Shown in pieces: positions 51,304 to 58,315 of a stretch of 64,000 nucleotides of DNA; positions within the stretch are counted from its first letter, which is position 1; every line of letters begins with the position of its first letter. A program made the translations under genes and the position numbers. The notes below the pieces were generated by a model that was not told where the DNA came from, did no database searches, and worked only from the letters and a program-made list of their open reading frames with translations. The DNA comes from CALXOJ01 sp034120015 (GTDB lineage Bacteria; Spirochaetota; Spirochaetia; JAFGXN01). The stretch spans positions 13,592-77,591 of the forward strand of contig JAXEIF010000002.1 of NCBI GenBank assembly GCA_034120015.1, in the 5' to 3' direction.

Positions 51304-51981
51304 ATGGATCGTATTTTAATTATCGAAGACGAAAAACAGATGGCGCAAATGATTTCCGATTATCTGAAAGCAAATGATTTTGATACGGATGTTGTTTACG
51401 ACGGATTCAACGCGGTAAAAAAAATTACCGACGAAGATTACAATTTGATTCTGATGGATGTTATGATTCCGGGTATGGACGGATTCGACGTTCTGAAAAT
51501 TCTTCGCAAAAACAAAAGAACCCCCGTTATTTTTCTGACAGCCCGCACCGATGAAGCGGATAAAATCGCCGCTCTCGAACAGGGCGCCGACGATTACATG
51601 GTAAAGCCGTTCAGTTTTCGTGAACTGGTTGCCCGGATCAGAGCCGTTTGCCGGCGTGCCGGAGGATCCGTTTCCGGTAAGCTGCTGATTTGCGGCGACG
51701 TCAAATTGGACGGCGAGAAGAAAAAATGCTATATTGCGGGAGTGCCGCACGATCTGACGGCTGTCCAGTTTTCCATTGTCGAGAAACTGATGAGTCAGCC
51801 CGGTCGTGTCTTTTCGCGACAGGAACTGGTTGCTTCGTTTTCGGGATCCTTCTGTGACGAATATTCGCGTAATATCGACGCTCATATCAAAAATATCCGC
51901 AAAATATTGTGCAAGGACGGCGACGGACGTTCTTACATTGAAACGGTCCGCAGCATGGGGTACCGTTTCCGCGAAATTTAA
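51304..51981 (+). CDS. two-component response regulator, OmpR/PhoB family
   Basis: A 225-residue DNA-binding regulator. The receiver domain has acidic EDE at residues 8-10, phospho-acceptor Asp 52 (LILMDVMIPGMDG), Thr in FLTAR and Lys in DYMVKPFSFREL. The winged-helix output domain (about 130-225) includes FSRQELVASFSG and SRNIDAHIKNIRKIL, ending YIETVRSMGYRF, which is typical of the PhoB group. The cognate histidine kinase follows after 15 bp. AAGGAG precedes the start. Confidence 0.95.
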   Translation: MDRILIIEDEKQMAQMISDYLKANDFDTDVVYDGFNAVKKITDEDYNLILMDVMIPGMDGFDVLKILRKNKRTPVIFLTARTDEADKIAALEQGADDYMVKPFSFRELVARIRAVCRRAGGSVSGKLLICGDVKLDGEKKKCYIAGVPHDLTAVQFSIVEKLMSQPGRVFSRQELVASFSGSFCDEYSRNIDAHIKNIRKILCKDGDGRSYIETVRSMGYRFREI

Positions 51982-51996
51982 TCCGGTTATTTCCAG

Positions 51997-53400
51997 ATGA
52001 AAATCAAAAGAAAACTTCTTTTTGAAGTTTTGATTTCCTATACGCTCCTGATTTTGCTTCTCGGCGGAGGCATTTTGGGAGCGGCCTTAATCCGTTTTCA
52101 CCGCGACGGCCGCAGCATTCAGGAAGACCGCGATGTAGAGTTTGCGATGCATATCGGTGATTTTATCCGGCTTCACTACCGTCGGGAACAGAATCTTGAC
52201 CGGCTGCCGCAGGCTATCGATTATCTGTTTCTTCAGAGGGGAAAATTTCGGGAACATCGCAGAGACCATGTCTCATCGACGCCGGAACTGTTCGAGGCAC
52301 CGCAAATTTTTGTGACCGATGCCGCCAAAAAAACGGTTCTCTATACCAATCTCGGGTATTCCGTCGATATGAATGCTCTCGACGGACGGATTGACGGAAT
52401 TCGGGTCGTTTCCAACGGTCAAATTCTGGCTTATGTTTACGTCGGAACAATGATTCCGGGAGAAAATTATTATCTTTATTTTTCGCCCGAAATAAAAAAA
52501 ACAATGACACTTCTTGGGATGTATTCGGGGCTTCTGATTCTTTTTTCAATCGGGCTCGGATTTGTTTTTGCATTTCGGATTGCCCGTCCGATTAAAGAGC
52601 TGACCGAGGCCTTCTCCGATGTTGCCGAAAACCGGTTTTCCGTAAGGTTGGAAAATCATACGAACAACGAAATCGGTTATCTGCTGAATTCGTTTAACAT
52701 GATGGTCCGAAAGCTGGAAGAAGCCGATAATGCGCGGCGGCAGATGAGTGCCGATATTTCTCATGATTTTCGGACACCGTTGACACTGATTCGCGGCCGT
52801 TTGGAAATGATCAAGGCCGGTGTTTATCCGCCCGACAATACCAATCTCGATTACATCCTGCAGGAAACCGATCACATGTCGCATATGCTGGAAGAGTGGC
52901 GGACGCTTTCCCGAATCGAGGCCGGATCGTTGGAAAAGACACAGGTTAAATTGGAGCTGAATTCGTTTCTGGAATCGCTGTACGGGTCGTTTGCCCCGTT
53001 GAAAGAAGAAAATAATCTGATATTCGAATACGTACCATGGAAGGAACCTCTCTACATTCTCGGCGACGGGGAAAACCTGTCCCGTGCGTTCGGTAATCTG
53101 ATTGTCAATGCCGTTAAGTTTTCCAAGCCGGGCGGTCTGGTTCGCATTACCCTGAGGCGGGAAGGCAATGAGGCGTTGATTGATGTGTACGATAACGGAA
53201 GCGGAATTCCTTCCGATAAAATCAAATATATCTTCGACCGTCTTTATAAAGTCGACAGTTCCCGCGGGCAGAACCGTTCCGGTTCGGGACTGGGCCTGCC
53301 GATTTGCAAATCGATTATCAACGCGCACGGAGGTACCATTACCGTTTCATCCGTCGAAGGCGAGTCAACGGTTTTCTTTATTCGAATTCCGTTAGCATAA
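51997..53400 (+). CDS. two-component sensor histidine kinase
   Basis: A 467-residue membrane kinase. Helix 1 spans about residues 9-30. A periplasmic sensor of about 140 residues follows, and helix 2 lies near 168-190. The HAMP linker (ARPIKELTEAFSDVAENRFSV) leads to the HisKA domain with phospho-acceptor His 256 (DISHDFRTPLTL). The ATPase domain has N box GNLIVNAVKFS, G1 box DNGSGIP and GSGLGLPICKSI. The periplasmic part is Arg/His-rich near 55-85, which could bind an anion or metal (speculative). Its end overlaps the convergent lipoprotein gene by 23 bp. Confidence 0.94.
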   Translation: MKIKRKLLFEVLISYTLLILLLGGGILGAALIRFHRDGRSIQEDRDVEFAMHIGDFIRLHYRREQNLDRLPQAIDYLFLQRGKFREHRRDHVSSTPELFEAPQIFVTDAAKKTVLYTNLGYSVDMNALDGRIDGIRVVSNGQILAYVYVGTMIPGENYYLYFSPEIKKTMTLLGMYSGLLILFSIGLGFVFAFRIARPIKELTEAFSDVAENRFSVRLENHTNNEIGYLLNSFNMMVRKLEEADNARRQMSADISHDFRTPLTLIRGRLEMIKAGVYPPDNTNLDYILQETDHMSHMLEEWRTLSRIEAGSLEKTQVKLELNSFLESLYGSFAPLKEENNLIFEYVPWKEPLYILGDGENLSRAFGNLIVNAVKFSKPGGLVRITLRREGNEALIDVYDNGSGIPSDKIKYIFDRLYKVDSSRGQNRSGSGLGLPICKSIINAHGGTITVSSVEGESTVFFIRIPLA

Positions 53401-54094
53401 ACGGCACCGGACCCGATTCGTTAACATACAGCGACAGAATCTGTTTGCGCTCCGTGTTGACATACCGTTCGTACCCGATCGGCAGTTCGGTACGAAATTC
53501 GCCCGATTCGTCAACAGTCACCCGTTCGTGAGGATAACGGTTGATCCAGTCTCCCGGCGGGATTTCTTTTAACAAAACAGGATAAAGCATTTTTTTCTTT
53601 AATGTATAGCGGCCGACTGTGCCGGTTTCCAACGCTTTGAGAATGGCAGCCGTTTCGTAAAACCACGGGTTGCCTTCCATCCGTTCGGTTAATGCTGCCG
53701 GATTCCAGTGTTCCGGTGCCGGTTGCCGGGACAGCATAAGTGCCTCCGCCAAAAACCCGCCTTTCCACGAAAGTTCCATTGTGCGGCTGCCGTCGAAAAA
53801 ACCGCCGCACGGACGCATCGACGCGGCCGGATAAACCAGCACCGCGGTGTTTTCTTTCTTTACGATTTCGACCGCAACCGCATTTCCGTACGGAAATTCC
53901 TTTCGGCAAATTTCTCCGTAGCTGTTTTCGTATACCACCGTTGCCTGTGCGCTGCCGTTTCCGGAAGACTGCCGCCATGCGGGCGGTAAGGGCGGCAGTC
54001 TGAGTTCGACCGTCACCGTCGGCGAGAGTACCGAACAGCCGCAAAGCATTCCCGTACCCAAAAGAAACGAATAAAACGATCCTCTTTTTCCCAT
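53378..54094 (-). CDS. lipoprotein of unknown function
   Basis: A 238-residue protein with a lipoprotein signal peptide ending at LCGC (Cys 20). The mature part is mixed, with short beta stretches (PTVTVELRLPPLP) and a C-terminal region near 190-225 (GEFRTELPIGYERYVNTE). I do not recognise a family. TGGGAGAAG precedes the start codon. Its 3' end overlaps the histidine kinase gene by 23 bp on the opposite strand. It lies 62 bp downstream of the DUF4416 gene. Confidence 0.75.
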   Translation of the reverse strand: MGKRGSFYSFLLGTGMLCGCSVLSPTVTVELRLPPLPPAWRQSSGNGSAQATVVYENSYGEICRKEFPYGNAVAVEIVKKENTAVLVYPAASMRPCGGFFDGSRTMELSWKGGFLAEALMLSRQPAPEHWNPAALTERMEGNPWFYETAAILKALETGTVGRYTLKKKMLYPVLLKEIPPGDWINRYPHERVTVDESGEFRTELPIGYERYVNTERKQILSLYVNESGPVPFMLTEFE

Positions 54095-54156
54095 TTTCTT
54101 CTCCCGATTGATTAATGAAAAAAAGAGACATTTTTAAAAAGAAAACCGGTTTTTAA

Positions 54157-54672
54157 TCAGTGCGATTTGATGATTTTGCGGACAGTTTCCAGGTCGGCAC
54201 GGACGGCGTCGGTTTTGTAGTCGGCGTAAGTCCACGGCAGGGGTTCGAAGCGGCCGCGGATGTAAATCAGCGTCAGTTCGCCGTAAATGGCGTCCGCCAG
54301 CGGAATACGGTGACCGCGGTTTTTTGTAGTGGCCAGAATGAACCGGTTGAGATCCATAATCCCCGGATCGAGATTGACCCGACGGCAGCCGTTAACGGCG
54401 AATTCGTTTTCGATTTCATTGGTGCGGTGTTTGACGGCCGACAGCGTTTGCGGATCGATTAAATCGCGGAACGAAACAATATACTTGCTGATACGGGCTC
54501 CCATTTCCGGTTCATAGTAGGAGGTAAAGGAAAACGGATACGGTTTACCGATAAAATCAAGCGGCCCGAATTCCGATTCGAGCCGCCGCCAAACCGTTTC
54601 CGGGTCGATACCTTCGGAGAGCATGACGCCGGCCACCGGTTTTTCCGGTAAAAATTTTATTTCCGCACCCAC
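54157..54672 (-). CDS. DUF4416 family protein
   Basis: A 171-residue protein matching the uncharacterised DUF4416 family: KPVAGVMLSEGIDPE near residue 10, GKPYPFSFTSYYEPEMG near 41, VNLDPGIMDLNRFILATTKNRGHRIPL near 93 and LTLIYIRGRFEPLPWTYADY near 130. The start is taken as GTG at 54672, giving a 16-bp overlap with malQ upstream; a longer frame runs deep into malQ. The function is not known. Conserved Asp, Asn and His residues suggest an enzyme. Confidence 0.82.
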   Translation of the reverse strand: MGAEIKFLPEKPVAGVMLSEGIDPETVWRRLESEFGPLDFIGKPYPFSFTSYYEPEMGARISKYIVSFRDLIDPQTLSAVKHRTNEIENEFAVNGCRRVNLDPGIMDLNRFILATTKNRGHRIPLADAIYGELTLIYIRGRFEPLPWTYADYKTDAVRADLETVRKIIKSH

Positions 54673-56192
54673 GGCAGTCTCCCGTACAGATAGGTGAGAT
54701 CGCGAAGACGCCGCATCGGGTTGATGATGTCGGCGTGCGGATTCAGGCGCCACCGCCAGTTGTTTCCGACAGTCGCCGGTGTGTTCATGCGCGCCTGAGA
54801 GTCAAGCGACAGAATATCCTGCATCGGAAATACCGAATAACGGGCACGGGAAGAAGATGCCGACCGGATGAGATCCCAGGCAATATCTTCGCCGCTGATG
54901 CCGTAATAACGGCGAATCAGGTCGCGGACCGGTTCGGAAAGCGACCGGTACCAGCCGACGGTGGTGTCGTTGTCGTGAGTGCCGGTATAAACAACCGCAT
55001 CGGTTTCGTAATTGTGCGGCAGAAAAATGTTGTCCGCGTTAAATTCGCCCTCGGCATTGAATTCGAAAGCAAACTGTAAAATTTTCATGCCGGGTAAATG
55101 CAGTTTTTTGCGCAGGGCCACGACATCTTCGGTAATCAGTCCCAAATCTTCGGCAATAATTTCGACATGCGGTAAAGCCCTGCCGACGGCGGCAAAGAGC
55201 TTCTCTCCGGGGGCTTTGACCCATTTCCCCTTTTCGGCGGTTTTCTCTTTGCTCGGAATTTGCCAGAAGGCCCTCAATCCGCGGAAATGATCGATACGGA
55301 TAATATCCACCAGCTCAGCGGTGCGTCGGATACGGGCAATCCACCAGCGGAAACCGTCGTTTTCCATCGCTTTCCAGTCGTAGAGCGGGTTGCCCCACCG
55401 CTGTCCGGTCGGCGAAAAATAATCCGGCGGCACACCGGCGACGGAAGTATAGCGGCAGTTGTCGTCTGTCAGAAACAGATGACGGTTGGCCCACACATCG
55501 GCACTGTCGGGTGAAACAAAAATCGGAACATCGCCGATAATGCGGATATTTTTTTCATTGGCATACGTTTTGACCGCTTTCCACTGAAAATCGAAAAAAA
55601 ACTGGATGACTTTTATTCTGTCAATCTGATTTTTCAGGTAAAGGGACCATTTTCTGACCGCTGCCGGTTCTTTTTTCATAATATCGGTATCCCATTCCCC
55701 GTTCCAGGCGGCATTGCCGAATTCTTCGTGAAGAGCCGTAAACAGAGCGTAGTCGTCGAGCCAGTCGGCATTCCGTTCGAGAAAGCGTTCCCAGTCCCGT
55801 TTTAATGCGGAAGGAATCTTTTTCAGAAAGGTATCGCATGCTTTCTTTAAAAGCGGTTTTTTGAATGCCCGTACCGCATCGTAATCGACACGATTGTCGT
55901 CGAATAAGGGAAGATTGTCCGTATCCGTTTTGTCGAGAAGTCCCCATTCGCTTAAGCGGTCGGGACTGATCAGCAGTTCTTCTCCCGCAAAAGTGGAAAA
56001 GGGTGAATAGGGCGATTCCCCGTAGCCGATAGGACCCAACGGCAGAATCTGCCACAGTGACTGTCCGCCTTCGGAAAGGGCATCGATAAAAGCAAAAGCG
56101 CCGTCCCCCATGTCGCCGATACCGTATTTTCCGGGAAGCGATGTCGGGTGAAGCAGAATCCCCGAAGCGCGGGATGATGATAACATATTCAT
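54657..56192 (-). CDS. malQ: 4-alpha-glucanotransferase (GH77)
   Basis: A 511-residue amylomaltase that disproportionates maltodextrins. GH77 landmarks are ASGILLHPTSLPGKYGIGDMG near residue 8, GYGESPYSPFS near 56, GDVPIFVSPDSADVW near 206 and RIDHFRGLRAFW near 284 (nucleophile Asp). IAEDLGLITEDVVALR near 333 holds the acid/base Glu, and TGTHDNDTTVGW near 386 the transition-state Asp. The ATG at 56192 follows TTGGGAGA; an in-frame ATG 18 bp upstream lacks such a site. The DUF4416 gene overlaps its 3' end. No glycogen gene is adjacent. Confidence 0.94.
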   Translation of the reverse strand: MNMLSSSRASGILLHPTSLPGKYGIGDMGDGAFAFIDALSEGGQSLWQILPLGPIGYGESPYSPFSTFAGEELLISPDRLSEWGLLDKTDTDNLPLFDDNRVDYDAVRAFKKPLLKKACDTFLKKIPSALKRDWERFLERNADWLDDYALFTALHEEFGNAAWNGEWDTDIMKKEPAAVRKWSLYLKNQIDRIKVIQFFFDFQWKAVKTYANEKNIRIIGDVPIFVSPDSADVWANRHLFLTDDNCRYTSVAGVPPDYFSPTGQRWGNPLYDWKAMENDGFRWWIARIRRTAELVDIIRIDHFRGLRAFWQIPSKEKTAEKGKWVKAPGEKLFAAVGRALPHVEIIAEDLGLITEDVVALRKKLHLPGMKILQFAFEFNAEGEFNADNIFLPHNYETDAVVYTGTHDNDTTVGWYRSLSEPVRDLIRRYYGISGEDIAWDLIRSASSSRARYSVFPMQDILSLDSQARMNTPATVGNNWRWRLNPHADIINPMRRLRDLTYLYGRLPWVRK

Positions 56193-56295
56193 AGTTTCTC
56201 CCAAAATCAAGCCGCAAGTTTTATCGTTAGAATAGTAACACCGATTCGTCAGGAATGCAAGAAAAAAATCGGATTAAAGATTACGTTTTCTTTTC

Positions 56296-56324
56296 TTGAA
56301 AAATTTTGATTTTGGGGATATAAT
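56296..56324 (+). promoter_or_regulatory. promoter giving a leaderless carD transcript
   Basis: TTGAAA (56296-56301), 17 nt, TATAAT (56319-56324), then 6 nt (ATAACC) to ATG 56331. No Shine-Dalgarno sequence. It is the closest of the set to consensus. Confidence 0.75.
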
Positions 56325-56330
56325 ATAACC

Positions 56331-56831
56331 ATGGATTGCGAAATTAAGTTTAAAATAGGTCAGAAAATTGTTTACCCTCTTCAGGGGGTCGGTGAAATCA
56401 TTCAAATTGACGAGCAGATGTTCAAAGAAGAACTGACGCCTTATTATACGATTTATATTCCCGTGTCCGATATGACTGTCATGATTCCGGTCATCAATAC
56501 CGAATCTCTCGGCATTCGGGCTTTGGTCACGAAAGAAAAAGCCCGGAATACTCTGGATACGATCGCACCGCCTTCCGGTCCCGCCAATTCCGACTGGAAA
56601 GAGCGGTATCAGGGCAATATGGATATGCTGAAAACCGGCAACATTGATGATATTGCCGCCGTTGTGAGTGCTCTTTACTGCCGCAGCAAAAACAAACCGC
56701 AGCCGCTGCCGATTATGGAAAGAAAACAGTACGACAGTGCTTTAAAACTTTTAATCGACGAATTGTCTCTGGCCCTTGATATGGATAAAGAAGATATTAA
56801 GGAACAGATTTTTGCCAAGCTGGAAGGCTGA
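56331..56831 (+). CDS. CarD/CdnL-family RNA polymerase-binding transcription regulator
   Basis: A 166-residue protein. The N-terminal RID domain has the CarD signature FKIGQKIVYPLQGVGEIIQI near residue 6 and YTIYIPVSDMTVMIPV near 42, which contact the RNA polymerase beta subunit. The C-terminal helical domain (about 75-166) binds promoter DNA and stabilises open complexes. Being a general promoter factor, its own leaderless transcript is notable. It overlaps ispF by one base (TGATG); carD-ispD-ispF clusters are common elsewhere, and here ispD is missing. Confidence 0.93.
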   Translation: MDCEIKFKIGQKIVYPLQGVGEIIQIDEQMFKEELTPYYTIYIPVSDMTVMIPVINTESLGIRALVTKEKARNTLDTIAPPSGPANSDWKERYQGNMDMLKTGNIDDIAAVVSALYCRSKNKPQPLPIMERKQYDSALKLLIDELSLALDMDKEDIKEQIFAKLEG

Positions 56832-57307
56832 TGAGAATCGGACACGGTTGGGATCTTCACCGTCTGGAAGAAGGGCTTCCTCTGGTTATCGGAGGCGTTA
56901 CGATTCCTTTTGAAAAAGGGTGCGTTGCCCATTCCGACGGTGATGTGCTGATTCACGCGGTGATAGATGCCCTTTTGGGAGCGGCCGCTCTCGGCAACAT
57001 CGGCAAACTGTTTCCCGATAACGATCCCCGTTACCGCGGAGCCGACAGCCGCGCACTGCTGCGTCAAACCGCGGCTCTTTTGCCGTCCCGCTGGCGGATA
57101 GCCAATATCGATACCACCGTTGTTTTGCAGGCGCCGAAACTCAACCCGTTTACCGACGCCATCCGCGCCAACCTGGCCGCCGATCTGAAAATCGATACCG
57201 ACGCGGTTTCCGTCAAACCCAAAACACACGAAAAAGTCGACAGTATCGGCCGCGGCGAAGCGGTCGAGGCCTTTGCCGTCGTGCTGCTCGTTCCTTCAGA
57301 ATCGTAA
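56831..57307 (+). CDS. ispF: 2-C-methyl-D-erythritol 2,4-cyclodiphosphate synthase
   Basis: A 158-residue enzyme of the MEP isoprenoid pathway. Zinc ligands Asp 8 and His 10 are in GHGWDLHRL, with the third His in DGDVLIHAVIDALLGA near 42. FPDNDPRYRGADSRALL near 58 forms the substrate pocket. The usual KATTTEKLGFIGR stretch is here SVKPKTHEKVDSIGRGE, a conservative variant with an extra His/Asp. The start codon shares its A with the carD stop, and the EpmB-like gene begins 4 bp after its stop. Confidence 0.95.
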   Translation: MRIGHGWDLHRLEEGLPLVIGGVTIPFEKGCVAHSDGDVLIHAVIDALLGAAALGNIGKLFPDNDPRYRGADSRALLRQTAALLPSRWRIANIDTTVVLQAPKLNPFTDAIRANLAADLKIDTDAVSVKPKTHEKVDSIGRGEAVEAFAVVLLVPSES

Positions 57308-57311
57308 ATCC

Positions 57312-58247
57312 ATGAAACCCGAACATCTTTCACCTTATCTCAAACATTTAATCGAAACGACCGAGTCGCCGGCTTTAAGGCGGCAGTTTCTGGCTTCGCC
57401 CGACGAAAAGATTCTTTCGCCGTACGACACCGCCGACCCGCTGGCCGAAGAGCGGTTTTCCGTGACGCCGTTTCTGATTCACCGCTATCCGGAAAAGGTG
57501 CTGTGGCTGACGACGCAGCGCTGTGCCGCCGTCTGCCGCTACTGTTTCCGCAAACACCGCCTCGCCGAAGAGGTGCTTCCCGGCGAACAGGATATCGAAG
57601 CCGCATGCGGTTATCTGCGGGCGCACCCCGAAGTCGGCGAAATTTTGCTGTCCGGCGGCGATCCGCTGATGCTCTCCGACAGCCGGCTCGAAACGCTTCT
57701 GCGGCTCTTTTCCCGTGTACGTCCGCTGCGTTTCCGCATCTGCACCCGCATGCCGGTGACGGCGCCCGACCGGATTACCGGCGGACTGCTGTCGCTTCTG
57801 AACGGTTACCGTGTCCGCTTTTCCGTTCACATCAACTGTACCGACGAACTGACGGAAGAGGCGTGTGCCGCGTTGGAGGCAATCCGCCGTTCCGGCTTCG
57901 AAGTGTTGACGCAGACCGTGTTGCTGCGCGGCGTCAACGATTCGCGGGAGCAGCTGACCGCGCTTTTTTTGAGTTTTGCGGATCTGGATCTGACTCCCTA
58001 TTATCTGTTTCAGGGCGATCTGGCGGCCGAAACCGCCGCGTTTCGGGTTTCGATACAGCGGGGACGGCGGCTGTACCGGCAGGTTTGCCGGCAGTTGCGG
58101 GGAGTGCCGGTGCCGAAATATGCGGTCGATCTGCCCGACGGCGGCGGAAAAGTGGTTATCGAACCGTCGCGGATTGCGGCCGTGCGCGGCAAAAAAATAT
58201 GGTTTCGTTCCGATTCCGGACGTCTTTTTGCCTATCCGATTGAATAA
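57312..58247 (+). CDS. EpmB/KamA-type radical SAM aminomutase
   Basis: A 311-residue radical SAM protein. The Fe-S cluster motif is CAAVCRYCFR with Cys 71, 75 and 78. EILLSGGDPLMLSD near 113 binds SAM and PLP, and a lysine near 290 in KYAVDLPDGGGKV is positioned like the PLP lysine. Its length and sequence fit EpmB (YjeK), which converts lysine to (R)-beta-lysine for EF-P modification, better than the longer clostridial lysine 2,3-aminomutases. EF-P at 30.2 kb has the modifiable lysine loop, supporting this. It is the third gene of carD-ispF-epmB; the start at 57312 has no clear ribosome site and is probably coupled. Confidence 0.85.
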   Translation: MKPEHLSPYLKHLIETTESPALRRQFLASPDEKILSPYDTADPLAEERFSVTPFLIHRYPEKVLWLTTQRCAAVCRYCFRKHRLAEEVLPGEQDIEAACGYLRAHPEVGEILLSGGDPLMLSDSRLETLLRLFSRVRPLRFRICTRMPVTAPDRITGGLLSLLNGYRVRFSVHINCTDELTEEACAALEAIRRSGFEVLTQTVLLRGVNDSREQLTALFLSFADLDLTPYYLFQGDLAAETAAFRVSIQRGRRLYRQVCRQLRGVPVPKYAVDLPDGGGKVVIEPSRIAAVRGKKIWFRSDSGRLFAYPIE

Positions 58248-58315
58248 TTTCATTAATTATATTAAATTTATTCCGATAATCAAAAAGAATAAGATTTTTC
58301 TGACAGGATAGGAAT

